Positions 1 to 9,286 of a stretch of DNA of 64,000 bases are shown in pieces. Both the position numbers and the translations under genes were made by a program. The notes beneath the pieces are model-generated. The model was not told the origin of the DNA. It made no database searches and saw only the letters and a program-made list of their open reading frames with translations. Where the stretch lies: positions 186,001-250,000 of the forward strand of contig NZ_JABMKW010000020.1 in NCBI RefSeq assembly GCF_013204795.1, given 5' to 3'. The stretch comes from Pedobacter panaciterrae. Lineage in GTDB: Bacteria; Bacteroidota; Bacteroidia; Sphingobacteriales; Sphingobacteriaceae. The stretch's first letter is position 1; each line of letters opens with the position of its first letter.

Positions 1-695
1 ACAGTAACTGGTTATTGTTTGGCGCTATTACGGAAGCATTTTTGCTTTCTATTGGAGAGGAATATAACCATGTCCGGATAACAAATGGAGTTGATAGCCT
101 GAATGACTGGTACAAAGGCGATGGATGGTATGGCGATGGACCTAATCTGGCATTTGATTATTACAATTCCTTTGTAATACATCCAATGATGGTTGATACG
201 CTTCGGCTTTTAGTTGATCATAAGCTAGCAGAAGAGAAAAGCTATGAGCTTGCATTAATCAGAATGCAACGTTATGCAGTAGGCCAGGAAAGAATGATTT
301 CTCCGGAAGGTACTTACCCTCCAATTGGCCGTTCCATTACTTATAGGACCGGTGCTTTTCAGGCCTTAAGTCAGATTGCCCTAATGGAAAAGCTTCCTGA
401 ATCTATTTTGCCAGCACAAGTTCGGTGTGCATTAACAAAAGTTAAACAGAATATGTATAGTATACCAGGAACTTTTGATAAGAATAACTGGCTAACTCTG
501 GGTTTTTGTGGACATCAACCAGATATTGCTGATTACTATACATCCACAGGTAGCCTTTATATGGCTACGCTTTCATTTTTGCCATTGGGCTTACCTGAAA
601 CTAATTTGTTCTGGACACAAGCACCTGCAGACTGGACTGCAAAGAGCGCCTGGAGCGGTAAGTCTTTTCAAAAAGATTATCATGTAGATTATTGA
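1..695 (+). CDS. DUF2264 domain protein, C-terminal part (cut by window edge)
   Basis: The open frame runs from base 3, without a stop, into the window, so the first TTG or ATG inside it is not the true start. The visible ~230 residues resemble the C-terminal half of DUF2264 proteins: Asn-Trp-Leu-Leu-Phe at the edge, then GDGWYGDGP and a conserved SxGSLYMAT-like stretch near the end. DUF2264 proteins are predicted alpha/alpha-barrel proteins often encoded near glycan-degradation genes; the activity of the family is not established to my knowledge. The gene converges on the stress-protein gene and overlaps its 3' end by 7 bp. Family assignment is from recalled sequence pattern only. Confidence 0.75.
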   Translation, partial: SNWLLFGAITEAFLLSIGEEYNHVRITNGVDSLNDWYKGDGWYGDGPNLAFDYYNSFVIHPMMVDTLRLLVDHKLAEEKSYELALIRMQRYAVGQERMISPEGTYPPIGRSITYRTGAFQALSQIALMEKLPESILPAQVRCALTKVKQNMYSIPGTFDKNNWLTLGFCGHQPDIADYYTSTGSLYMATLSFLPLGLPETNLFWTQAPADWTAKSAWSGKSFQKDYHVDY

Positions 696-1540
696 TGGAC
701 TTTTTGGTGGACTTCCTTTAATATTAATAAGGGTAATTGCGTATTCAAAGCAAGTTTTCTTGTCATGCTTTTATGAAATAGCCCCTCAAAGAAGCCATAC
801 GTTTTTGCAACTATTATGACTATACCTGAGGCATGCTGTTTTGCAAACTCCATGATTCCTAATGCAACGTCCGGATTATCTGTATAGTGGTATTCCGGCG
901 TTTCATTATCCCATAACTTGTGAAGGTTATATTGTTCTATAATGCGATCAGGATTAAAATGAGCTGATTCATTATGATCAACGTTTAGCAGGAGAAGCCT
1001 GGTGTTTAAAGCATGCATAAATGACTTTATGGTATTTACCGGGCTGGTTTCGTTTACTTCTTTCAAATCACAGCTTAACACCATGTTTTTTATAGTTGTG
1101 TAACTCGACTCATTAGGAATAACAAGAATGGGCATTGATACGCTTTTAACAATGCTTATTGTGTTACTACCTATTAAGGCGGTAAGTCCTCTGCTTTTCC
1201 CTGTAATGCCGATAACTACAAAAGGATCTGGGTATTGCTTTGAAAGCTGTTCTAAGCCCATTATTATGGGACTGTCGTCGGTAAAGATTTCGATAGCGGT
1301 ATCTTGTGCACACAGATCCGAAATTGCCGTTTTTACATTATTAAGAGATGTGATGCTTTTCTCATGTAAAATGTGTGCATCTCTATTCTCAGGAAATGGA
1401 ATCTCGGTAGCAACAGGTAATTCATAGGAGTGATATAACAAGATTTGTTTAGCATGAAGCTGTTTACTTAACGATGCTGCATACCGTGCTGCATTTAATG
1501 CAGATGCAGAGAAATCAGTGGCAATGATGATCGTTTTCAT
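689..1540 (-). CDS. Universal stress protein, tandem two-domain UspA
   Basis: 283 residues with two Usp folds. The first opens with MKTIIIATDFS, with the Asp of the nucleotide pocket at residue 9, and carries the ATP-binding signature G111-x2-G114-x9-G124-S125. The second half (about 150-280) is a more divergent Usp repeat ending in LPLLILKE. UspA proteins are cytoplasmic and help survival in stasis, low oxygen or stress. Transcription runs leftward from the same intergenic region that precedes the polysaccharide locus, where several TGTGA/TCACA half-sites lie. A minus-strand TATAATTG (1577-1570), close to the Bacteroidota -7 form, is a possible promoter. In other bacteria Usp genes are often under CRP/FNR-type control; that link here is inference. 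Confidence 0.9.
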   Translation of the reverse strand: MKTIIIATDFSASALNAARYAASLSKQLHAKQILLYHSYELPVATEIPFPENRDAHILHEKSITSLNNVKTAISDLCAQDTAIEIFTDDSPIIMGLEQLSKQYPDPFVVIGITGKSRGLTALIGSNTISIVKSVSMPILVIPNESSYTTIKNMVLSCDLKEVNETSPVNTIKSFMHALNTRLLLLNVDHNESAHFNPDRIIEQYNLHKLWDNETPEYHYTDNPDVALGIMEFAKQHASGIVIIVAKTYGFFEGLFHKSMTRKLALNTQLPLLILKEVHQKVHQ

Positions 1541-1620
1541 GGATTTGCTCCCTATTCGCCTCTTGATAACAATTATAGTGAGCAGAATGTTTTACTTTTC
1601 TAAAAAGTAGGACTGAGTAA

Positions 1621-1737
1621 TCACACAGGTTGTGAGAAACTTATAACTACTTATTGTGAAAGATATTTCACAGGTATGTGCAATAAACTGTGAACTTTTT
1701 ACAAAATGGTTTACAACTAGTTAAAGTATGGTTCACG
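1621..1737. promoter_or_regulatory. Cluster of TGTGA/TCACA inverted repeats between usp and wza
   Basis: Between the divergent usp and wza genes are a perfect dyad TGTGAAA-GATA-TTTCACA at 1655-1672, an inverted pair TCACA-N5-TGTGA at 1621-1635, and the wider pair CTGTGAAC (1688-1695) and GTTCACGG (1731-1738). The half-site resembles the CRP/HcpR recognition sequence, but the spacing (N8 between TGTGA and TCACA) is not the classical N6. The sequence shows the symmetry; binding by a CRP-family or other dimeric regulator is inference. Confidence 0.45.
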
Positions 1738-1812
1738 GATTATAATAAGTGTGTAAATTCATATCATAGTATTTAATCAAACATTTATTGTGTTTAATTT
1801 AAATTATATTTT

Positions 1813-2577
1813 ATGAATCTAAAACACCTCTTCTGTTACTTAATGTTAATTATGTTAAGTAGCTGTTCCAGACAAAGAAATTTAGTTTATTTCAGTGATC
1901 TTAAAGGAGCCAGCGAAAGTAGTTCACAGGTTTTAGATGCCGGAGAGCCCACCATACTTCAAAATGACGTGCTGGGTATTACAGTTAATAGTACCAGCCC
2001 CGAATCTAATATTTTATTTGCTTCTGTTCCAAGTAATCCAACAGTAGGTGGAATATACGAAAGAGAAGGTTACAGGGTGAATAAACAAGGATTTGTGAAG
2101 TTCCCTGTTTTGGGTCAAGTCAAATTACAAGGTTTAACTGTAGGGCAGGCACAGGCATTAATGGAATCTGAACTTAATAAGTATGTGAAGAATGCCATTG
2201 TAAATATCAAGTTTATGAATTTTAGAGTGACCGTAATCGGAGAGGTTAACCACCCCTCAACTTTTACAGTAACCAGTGAGAAAATAAATCTGCTCGAAGC
2301 ACTTGGGTTAGCGGGCGATATGACACCTTACGGCAAAAGAGAAAATGTTTTACTGATAAGAGAATTGGATGGACAGAGAAGGATGGAGCGGGTAAACCTG
2401 AATAGCAAAGACGTGCTTAATTCTCCGTACTTCTATTTAAAGCAAAATGATGTAATCTATGTGGAGCCTGATAAAGCAAAATCAGTTGAAGTAAGTAGTA
2501 ACAACCGATTAATGCCACTAATTGTTGCAGCAATCTCTGCTGTGGCGGTATTGGCGACAACTTTTTTGAATAAGTAA
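1813..2577 (+). CDS. wza: Wza-type polysaccharide export outer-membrane lipoprotein
   Basis: 254 residues. A lipoprotein signal peptide ends in L-S-S-C18. It is followed by a polysaccharide-export domain (about 45-140, with the NDVLGITV-like opening), an SLBB domain (about 145-200, VTVIGEVNHPSTFTV) and a hydrophobic C-terminal segment (about 231-250). The protein is expected to form the outer-membrane channel through which the polymer leaves, working with the Wzc co-polymerase encoded 29 bp downstream. Length and layout are normal for the short Bacteroidota form. It is the first gene of the locus, after about 270 bp of AT-rich non-coding DNA. Confidence 0.93.
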   Translation: MNLKHLFCYLMLIMLSSCSRQRNLVYFSDLKGASESSSQVLDAGEPTILQNDVLGITVNSTSPESNILFASVPSNPTVGGIYEREGYRVNKQGFVKFPVLGQVKLQGLTVGQAQALMESELNKYVKNAIVNIKFMNFRVTVIGEVNHPSTFTVTSEKINLLEALGLAGDMTPYGKRENVLLIRELDGQRRMERVNLNSKDVLNSPYFYLKQNDVIYVEPDKAKSVEVSSNNRLMPLIVAAISAVAVLATTFLNK

Positions 2578-2606
2578 GGCAGTGTTAATCTTTTAAACTT
2601 ATTGTG

Positions 2607-4901
2607 ATGGCTTACAACAAACAAAATCCGACGAACAGCCCCGACGTAAAGGCTCAGATTATGAAATATGCTAAGTATTGGTATTTCTTTGGACTTGCAC
2701 TACTGCTGGGCTTAGGTGGGGCGTGGTTTTATCTTCAAACTCAGGTACCTAAATATAAGGTCACCAGCTCACTGCTTGTTCAGGACGACTCGAAAGGGGA
2801 TGGTCTGTTAAAAGGAACCGCTTTCAGTGATTTGAATATGTTTAAGACCTCTAAAACTGTTGATGATGAAATGGAGGTGATGCGATCAAGAGATTTGATT
2901 TATAAGGTGTTATCTGATCTTAAAATGAATGTGAGGTATCATTATAATCTTCCTTTAAAAACACAGGAATTGTATGGTAAAAACCTGCCAATGGAAGTTG
3001 TGGTAGATAAGCTTACCGATAAAGCACGTGCCTTAAAGCTTACTTTAAGAGCTATAAATAATGACCAGTTTGTTTTAGGGGAAAAAGACAAGGAAACCAT
3101 TTACAGATTCGGTAATAAAATAACACGCCCACAATTCACTATTGTCGTTCAAAAGGGGGAAGGCTTTGAGGTTTCAGGTAAAACTATACATTTTGGCTTT
3201 GTAGATCTTTATCAGTTAGCGCAGGCGTACAGTTCCAGTGGCCTGGTTATTTTGCCAGTAATTAAAGATGCTAACACAATTGTTCTTAGTGTTTTGGATG
3301 CTATACCTCAACGCGGGGTTGATATGTTGAATACGCTGATCTATAGGTATAACCTGGAGAACGTAAGCAATAAAAATTTAATGGCTTTAAATACCATCAA
3401 GTTTATTGATGGTAAATTAAAAATGCTGACCAGTAATTTATCGGGAGTTGAACAAGACGTAGAAAACTACAAAAGAAACAATAGGATTACTGAATTGAGT
3501 GCAGATGCACAGATGAACTTACAGTCGTCGGGTAATTATAATGATCAGCTGTCGACAAGCGAAGTACAGTTGAGTCTTATTCAATCTATAATTTCTTATC
3601 TGAAAAATGCAGATAGTGAGTTTGAATTGGTACCCAGCACATTGGGTTTAAAGGATCCAACCTTGCTAAATCTGACAGAAAAATATAATAATCTGCAGAT
3701 TGAAAGACAAAAGCTGTTACGCAATAGTAGCGTTAGCAATCCCTTGGTGATCAATCTTACTGAGCAACTAACCAGCTTAAAAGGCAGCTTGCTAGAGAAC
3801 CTTAGTATGATAAGAAGAGGGTTAACTTTAGAGAAAAATAAATTAAACAGCAAATCATCGCAGTTTGCGGCTAAATTAAATAGTGTTCCGGTTATAGAAC
3901 GGGGGCTGTTGGAAAGAAGCAGGGAACAGAGTGTTAAGACAACGCTTTATCAATATCTGCTTCAAAAGAGAGAAGAAACAGAACTTTCCCTGTCTGCCAC
4001 TATTCCAACTTCTCAAATCATAGATACACCTGCATACAATCCTACTCCTGCAAAACCAAAAGTACAAATGATTTACATGCTGGGGATGATAGCCGGCTTA
4101 TTTGTTCCATTTTCTGTAATCTATGTTAAAGATAAAATGAACAATAAGGTGAAAGATATTTATGATGTAGAATACATCGCTATAAATGGAAAGATTCTGG
4201 GAGAACTTAGTCATAAAGCAATAGGAGAGTCTATTGTAGTTCATAAAGATAAAAGCACCACTATATCTGAACTATTCAGGTACATCAGGTCGAATCTGCA
4301 ATTCATGAATACGAATAAGAGCAACAAAGTTCTGTTGGTAACTTCTACCACAAAAGGCGAGGGTAAGACTTTTTTTAGCATCAACCTGGGCATTACCTTG
4401 TCGCTGGTTGAAAAAAAGGTTGCGATACTGGAGTTTGATTTGCGCAAGCCCGATTTGCTGAATAACATGAACATAAAAACGAAATTGGGCTTATCTGATT
4501 ATTTAAAATCGGAAACCATGGTTATTGATGACATTTTGATAAAAGCCCCTCAATCGGATAACTTATATGTGATTGGTTGCGGGGAGATATCTGAGAGCCC
4601 GGCAGAAATTCTAATGAGCCATAAACTGAAAATTTTGTTTCATGAGCTTAAAAAACGGTTTGATTATGTTATCGTGGATACTTCTCCGATTGGGCACGTA
4701 GCTGATGCATTTACGCTTGCAGAGTATGCTGATTCGAGTATTTATCTGGTTCGGTACAATTATACAAACAAAGCAGATCTGGCAATATTTGAAGAGATCT
4801 GTGAGAACAGAAGATTAATAAATCCGATGATCGTATTTAATGATGCTAAAAAAGAGAATAAGAATGCCTACCGCTATGGTGGCTATGCTTATCCGGGATA
4901 G
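2607..4901 (+). CDS. wzc: Wzc-type tyrosine autokinase / polysaccharide co-polymerase
   Basis: About 764 residues from ATG 2607; a GTG three bases earlier is possible but less likely. The order is a TM helix near 20-45, a Wzz chain-length domain with a long periplasmic coiled-coil region (about 270-430), a second TM near 490-510, and a cytoplasmic BY-kinase. The kinase shows Walker A (TTKGEGKT, Lys587), Walker A' (ILEFDLRKPDL) and Walker B (VIVDTSPIG). The protein ends with a short Tyr cluster (YRYGGYAY), the usual autophosphorylation tail. It controls chain length and export together with Wza. Kinase and chain-length domain are fused in one polypeptide, as in proteobacterial Wzc. Confidence 0.95.
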   Translation: MAYNKQNPTNSPDVKAQIMKYAKYWYFFGLALLLGLGGAWFYLQTQVPKYKVTSSLLVQDDSKGDGLLKGTAFSDLNMFKTSKTVDDEMEVMRSRDLIYKVLSDLKMNVRYHYNLPLKTQELYGKNLPMEVVVDKLTDKARALKLTLRAINNDQFVLGEKDKETIYRFGNKITRPQFTIVVQKGEGFEVSGKTIHFGFVDLYQLAQAYSSSGLVILPVIKDANTIVLSVLDAIPQRGVDMLNTLIYRYNLENVSNKNLMALNTIKFIDGKLKMLTSNLSGVEQDVENYKRNNRITELSADAQMNLQSSGNYNDQLSTSEVQLSLIQSIISYLKNADSEFELVPSTLGLKDPTLLNLTEKYNNLQIERQKLLRNSSVSNPLVINLTEQLTSLKGSLLENLSMIRRGLTLEKNKLNSKSSQFAAKLNSVPVIERGLLERSREQSVKTTLYQYLLQKREETELSLSATIPTSQIIDTPAYNPTPAKPKVQMIYMLGMIAGLFVPFSVIYVKDKMNNKVKDIYDVEYIAINGKILGELSHKAIGESIVVHKDKSTTISELFRYIRSNLQFMNTNKSNKVLLVTSTTKGEGKTFFSINLGITLSLVEKKVAILEFDLRKPDLLNNMNIKTKLGLSDYLKSETMVIDDILIKAPQSDNLYVIGCGEISESPAEILMSHKLKILFHELKKRFDYVIVDTSPIGHVADAFTLAEYADSSIYLVRYNYTNKADLAIFEEICENRRLINPMIVFNDAKKENKNAYRYGGYAYPG

Positions 4902-5095
4902 GCTAATATAGGGATTAGCTGATACATTAAGTTTAGGTGAGTTGGGGGTAGTGACAGATCGGTAAAAGGGACCGATATATTCAAGAAATGGACGGTGTGC
5001 AACAGGATTTTTCTCTAAAACTGCAATTAATCATGTAAGTGAGGTAGCGAAGCTGTATCCGGCCACAATCTAATTAATAATCTCAAATCAAAATT
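4902..5095 (+). promoter_or_regulatory. Leader-like intergenic region before the NusG paralogue
   Basis: This 194-bp gap is long for the locus. It holds a 6-bp inverted repeat, ATCGGT (4958-4963) and ACCGAT (4971-4976), with no following T-run, so it is a poor terminator. It also holds a 16-codon ORF from ATG 4988 to a stop at 5038. UpxY-like factors are known to act in 5' leaders of Bacteroides capsule operons. Whether this leader is a target, or the mini-ORF is translated, cannot be told from sequence. Confidence 0.3.
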
Positions 5096-5623
5096 ATGGA
5101 AAATCTGTCCACCATCAGAACCAATATGCCACGCAGGTGGTATGTAATCTACACTCGCCCTAGATGGGAAAAGAAGGTTGATGAGTTGCTTAAACTGCAA
5201 GGTATTACCAGTTACTGCCCGGTAAGAAAGGTAAAGAATAAATGGGCGGATAGGATAAAAGAAGTAGAGCTTCCGCTGTTTAATTCTTATGTTTTTGTAT
5301 ACATAGACCCAAGAGAGGAACTTAAAGTGAGGGTTACTTTAGGGGTAATGAACTTTGTGTATTACATGGGAAAGCCGGCACAGGTTAGAGAAAGTGTTAT
5401 AGAGGATATAAAACGTTGTCTTGAAATATTCCCTGATACTGAAGTTATGGCTTTTCAATATTTGGAAATTGGTGACAGGGTAAAAATTAAAGAGGGATTG
5501 ATGAACCTTAAAGAAGGCAGGGTTATAAAAATTCAGGAAAGAACAGTAGTAGTAGTAATAGATAGCCTGAGTTGTGTTTTAACCACTAAGGTTGCTATTA
5601 ATAGTCTTGAATTAATTAATTAA
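5096..5623 (+). CDS. UpxY/NusG-family transcription antiterminator
   Basis: 175 residues. An N-terminal NGN domain (about 12-115) starts with RWYVIYTRPRWEKKV, the typical NusG paralogue opening, and contains NSYVFVYID. The C-terminal KOW domain (about 122-172) contains GDRVKIKEG and GRVIKIQ. In Bacteroides, UpxY proteins bind RNA polymerase at their own capsule operon and prevent premature termination. Here the gene is third, after wza and wzc, rather than first. With 16 bp to the next gene it probably shares a transcript with the downstream glycan genes, which span tens of kilobases and would benefit from processive antitermination. Confidence 0.88.
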   Translation: MENLSTIRTNMPRRWYVIYTRPRWEKKVDELLKLQGITSYCPVRKVKNKWADRIKEVELPLFNSYVFVYIDPREELKVRVTLGVMNFVYYMGKPAQVRESVIEDIKRCLEIFPDTEVMAFQYLEIGDRVKIKEGLMNLKEGRVIKIQERTVVVVIDSLSCVLTTKVAINSLELIN

Positions 5624-5639
5624 GACAAACCCCAGAATT

Positions 5640-6641
5640 ATGGTACGCTTAAAAGAACTGGATGTTTTAAGAGGAATTGCCGCTCTTAACGTAGTTATAT
5701 TCCATTATACATCTAAGTTCAGAATGAATTTTGGCCATAATTATCCTTCAAAATTCGATTGGGAGATTGGTCGTTACGGAGTAGAACTGTTTTTTATGAT
5801 CAGTGGCTTTGTAATCTTTATGTCTCTTCAAGGGAAAACCTCATTAGAAGATTTTGCTTATAAAAGATTTTCGAGGCTTTATCCAACTTACTGGATTTGT
5901 GTTTTTATAACATTTTTAATTGTAAACCTTTCTCAGGATCCTAAAATGGAAACAAACAGTATCCCGGTTCTTTTGATGAACATGAGTATGATACAGGGGG
6001 TTTTCGGGATAAAAAATGTTGACGGTGCTTACTGGTCGCTGGTACCGGAACTGTTTTTTTACGCTTTTATGGGTGCCTTGTTCCAACTCAGGCTGCTGAG
6101 AAAAATGAGGACAATTGCAGTGATATGGCTAACGCTGATGTTAAGCAATAGTCTGTTTACGCTACCTTTTGGCGCTTATTTGCTGAACTTACAGTATGGG
6201 ATGTTTTTTCTTGCGGGGATTCTTTTTTACAAGATAAAATTTGATGGAGGGGACTGGCGCGAACACATTTTGATTGGCGTGTGTTTTTTAGCTGGTGTAA
6301 TAGAAAACCCAACGCTGATTTGTTTCGGAGTGTTCTCTGCCATATTTTGCTTGTTCTACTTATTTGTTTATAACAAGCTTACGCTGCTAACATGGAAGCC
6401 TTTTGTGTTCCTGGGCTATATTTCCTATCCGTTATATCTGCTGCATCAAAACATAGGTTTTGTGCTGATGAGAAAAATAGGACGATATATTTCTAACGAG
6501 TTTCTGGTAATTTTTATAGGCATCATTTCTATGATAACCATAGCATGGCTGGTAACCCGGTTTTTGGAAAAACCAATACTTCATTTTTTAAGGAACTATA
6601 GGTTCCATAAACCCAGGTATTCAGGTTCCTTTCAGAAATAA
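5640..6641 (+). CDS. Acyltransferase 3 family membrane protein (OafA/ExoZ-like)
   Basis: 333 residues, about ten hydrophobic helices and no SGNH extension. The N-terminus has the family signature LDVLRGIAALNVVIFHY, with Arg11 and His22 as the conserved catalytic pair. Family members move acetyl or other acyl groups across or at the inner membrane onto sugars of surface polysaccharides. It lies 16 bp after the NusG paralogue and 10 bp before the flippase, so it probably decorates the repeat unit made here. The acyl group and acceptor cannot be inferred. Confidence 0.9.
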   Translation: MVRLKELDVLRGIAALNVVIFHYTSKFRMNFGHNYPSKFDWEIGRYGVELFFMISGFVIFMSLQGKTSLEDFAYKRFSRLYPTYWICVFITFLIVNLSQDPKMETNSIPVLLMNMSMIQGVFGIKNVDGAYWSLVPELFFYAFMGALFQLRLLRKMRTIAVIWLTLMLSNSLFTLPFGAYLLNLQYGMFFLAGILFYKIKFDGGDWREHILIGVCFLAGVIENPTLICFGVFSAIFCLFYLFVYNKLTLLTWKPFVFLGYISYPLYLLHQNIGFVLMRKIGRYISNEFLVIFIGIISMITIAWLVTRFLEKPILHFLRNYRFHKPRYSGSFQK

Positions 6642-6651
6642 ACCCTTTATC

Positions 6652-8094
6652 ATGTCTTTACAGAAAAAAACAATTTCAGGGTTAATCTGGAATTTTACAC
6701 AGCAGTTTAGTGTGCAGCTAATTGGCTTCTGCATTACCATGATACTGGCAAGGATTTTATTGCCTGCAGAATTTGGCCTTATCGCAATGCTAACAGTATT
6801 TATTGCCATAGGTAATTCTTTGTTAGAAAGCGGTCTGGCATCGTCGTTAATACGATCGTCAGATCTGGGACAGGAAGACTACTCAACGGTTTTCTTTTTT
6901 AACCTGGGCGGAAGTATTGTACTGTATGCCATTATTTACCTGCTTGCACCGCTGATTACTTCATTTTATCATCAGGATGTGCTGACACTGATTCTTAGGG
7001 TGTATGCCCTAGACTTTATCATAAATGCCTTTTATGGAGTGCAGAATGCAAGGTTAACAAAGGAGATGAATTTTAAAATTCAAATGAAAATTCAGATACC
7101 TGCAGTATTGATTGGTGGACTATTAGGTGTTTTTTTGGCGCTTCAGGGTTACGGTGTATGGAGTTTAGTTTGGATGGGTTTATTTCAGTCTTTCTTATCC
7201 ACAGTGATGCATTGGATTTATTCTGGCTGGACACCAAGTTTTGTGTTCAGTAAACGATGCTTTAAGAGGCACTTTTATTTTGGCTATAAAATGACCCTGA
7301 CTGGATTACTGGATATCCTTTATAGAAATATATATGTATTAATCATTGGTAAGTATTATTCTGTTGTACAACTAGGCTTTTATTCGAGGGCAGATTCGGC
7401 TAGCCAGCTCCCTATTGCAAATATATCTGCAGTAATAAATAAGGTTACCTACCCAATGTTCGCATCAATTGCCGATGACGATTTGAGGTTAAAAATGGTT
7501 TATAAAAGATTAATGCAGCAGGTTATTTTCTGGAATACGCCTATTTTGATTTTGCTGGCCGTAATAGGAGAGCCTTTATTTAGGTTTCTGTTTACAGATA
7601 AATGGTTGCCGGCAGTACCATACTTTCAAATCTTATGCATTGCTGGTATTATGTATCCTTTGCATGCTTATAACCTTAACATATTAAAAGTAAAGGGAAG
7701 GAGCGATCTGATACTGAAACTGGAATTTATTAAAAAATCAATTTGTGTAGTTGGCATTTTGTGCGTGTTCCCCTTTGGAATATATGGCTTACTATATTTT
7801 CAGCTGATGTTCAATTTTATAGGTTATTACATCAACTCAATTTATAGCGGAAAACTGATCAATTACCCCATAGGAGAGCAGATCATTGACATTATTCCAA
7901 TGATTGCAACCTCTGTTTTTGCAGGAATATTATGCTACCTGGCCGATACGCTATGCTTCAGCACACTCCAATTATTAGATGTTACCAGAATTATAATAGA
8001 CGGCCTGTTTTTCTCTCTGATTTATCTGGCCAGCAGTTCAATTTTAAGACTTGCACCAATTCATGATTTTAAACAATTAATCCTAAAGAGATGA
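6652..8094 (+). CDS. wzx: Wzx-type lipid-linked oligosaccharide flippase
   Basis: 480 residues with 12-14 predicted TM helices. The opening MSLQKKTISGLIWNFTQQF and the ARILLPAEFGLIAML motif are typical of the polysaccharide transporter (PST) branch of the MOP superfamily. It should move undecaprenyl-pyrophosphate-linked repeat units to the periplasmic face for Wzy polymerisation. Its last four bases overlap the start of the next gene (ATGA), indicating translational coupling. With the Wzy-like protein and Wzc in the same locus it points to a Wzx/Wzy-dependent pathway. Confidence 0.93.
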   Translation: MSLQKKTISGLIWNFTQQFSVQLIGFCITMILARILLPAEFGLIAMLTVFIAIGNSLLESGLASSLIRSSDLGQEDYSTVFFFNLGGSIVLYAIIYLLAPLITSFYHQDVLTLILRVYALDFIINAFYGVQNARLTKEMNFKIQMKIQIPAVLIGGLLGVFLALQGYGVWSLVWMGLFQSFLSTVMHWIYSGWTPSFVFSKRCFKRHFYFGYKMTLTGLLDILYRNIYVLIIGKYYSVVQLGFYSRADSASQLPIANISAVINKVTYPMFASIADDDLRLKMVYKRLMQQVIFWNTPILILLAVIGEPLFRFLFTDKWLPAVPYFQILCIAGIMYPLHAYNLNILKVKGRSDLILKLEFIKKSICVVGILCVFPFGIYGLLYFQLMFNFIGYYINSIYSGKLINYPIGEQIIDIIPMIATSVFAGILCYLADTLCFSTLQLLDVTRIIIDGLFFSLIYLASSSILRLAPIHDFKQLILKR

Positions 8095-9260
8095 TACCTG
8101 TAACCAAACCTTTTCTTCCAAAAGTTAACGAATTTGAAGAGTACATTCACAGCATTTGGGAACGTCAGTGGCTTACCAATAACGGGCCACTGGTAAATGA
8201 ACTTGAATTGAAGCTCAAGAACTATTTGGAAATTAAACACTTGCTGTTTGTTTCGAATGGTACAATTGCATTGCAAATTGCAATTAAAGCACTTGGCCTG
8301 ACAGGTGAAATTATTACAACACCTTTTTCTTTTGTTGCGACTACAAATAGTATTGTATGGGAAGGCTGCAAACCTGTATTTGTAGACATTGATGAGGAGA
8401 CTTTTAATATAGATCCTAAAAAAATTGAAGCTGCAATAACGCCTCAAACATCAGCCATTCTTGCTACCCATGTATATGGGAATCCATGTGATATTGATGC
8501 CATACAGGAAATTGCAGACAGGTATTCATTGAAGGTGATTTATGACGCTGCACATTGCTTTGGTACAAAATATAAAAACAAATCGGTATTTGCTTATGGG
8601 GATGTGAGTACAACAAGCTTCCATGCAACCAAGGTGTTTCATACCATTGAGGGAGGAGCCGTATTTACTCAATGTCCTGACTTATTGAAAAAGATGGCCT
8701 TAATGAGAAACTTTGGGCACGATGGGCCTGATGAATTTTCTGAGTTGGGTATAAATGGAAAAAACTGTGAATTTCATGCTGCTATGGGTTTATGCAACCT
8801 GAAAGAGATTGATGAAATTTTAGACAAAAGAAGGCTGCTTTCATTTTATTATTGGAAAGCTTTAGCTAATCTGGAGGCCAGGTATCCAAAACTGAATGAA
8901 AACCTTGATTACAATTATGCGTATTTCCCTGTATTGTTTGACAGTGAAGATTTAATGCTGAGATGCTTAAAGGCGCTGGAGAATGAAAAGGTGTATTGCA
9001 GAAGATACTTTTACCCATCTCTTTCTACTTTGCCTTTTGTTACCTCACCTCATATGCCCGTATGCGATTCAGTGTCAAGAAGGATTCTTTGTTTACCACT
9101 GTATCATACTTTAACATCCAGTGACCTGGACCTGATTACAAGGATAATTTTAAGGGTACAAAATTATGATCGTCCGGCTGAGATCGAAAGATTGAATCAT
9201 GTGATTCCTATAAATAACCTGAAGCCTGTATTCGCCGGCTTACAAAATGGAGCTGTCTAA
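8091..9260 (+). CDS. DegT/DnrJ/EryC1/StrS sugar aminotransferase
   Basis: 389 residues with the fold-type I PLP layout. SNGTIALQIAIKALG (about 55-69) binds the cofactor phosphate, Asp152 in YDAAH pairs with the pyridine nitrogen, and Lys181 in SFHATK forms the Schiff base. Such enzymes transfer an amino group from glutamate to a keto-sugar nucleotide, giving 3- or 4-amino sugars. The gene is coupled to the flippase by a 4-bp overlap. The substrate may come from the CapD/FlaA1-type dehydratase encoded at 31.9 kb; which sugar is made is unknown. Confidence 0.92.
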   Translation: MIPVTKPFLPKVNEFEEYIHSIWERQWLTNNGPLVNELELKLKNYLEIKHLLFVSNGTIALQIAIKALGLTGEIITTPFSFVATTNSIVWEGCKPVFVDIDEETFNIDPKKIEAAITPQTSAILATHVYGNPCDIDAIQEIADRYSLKVIYDAAHCFGTKYKNKSVFAYGDVSTTSFHATKVFHTIEGGAVFTQCPDLLKKMALMRNFGHDGPDEFSELGINGKNCEFHAAMGLCNLKEIDEILDKRRLLSFYYWKALANLEARYPKLNENLDYNYAYFPVLFDSEDLMLRCLKALENEKVYCRRYFYPSLSTLPFVTSPHMPVCDSVSRRILCLPLYHTLTSSDLDLITRIILRVQNYDRPAEIERLNHVIPINNLKPVFAGLQNGAV

Positions 9261-9286
9261 TCCTTATAATAAAAAATAATATAGCT

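Noticed and set aside
1563..1576. TTGAT-AACA-ATTAT as an FNR box for the stress-protein gene
   Set aside because: The second half-site matches only three of five bases and the element overlaps the likely -7 promoter region, where an activator would not bind.
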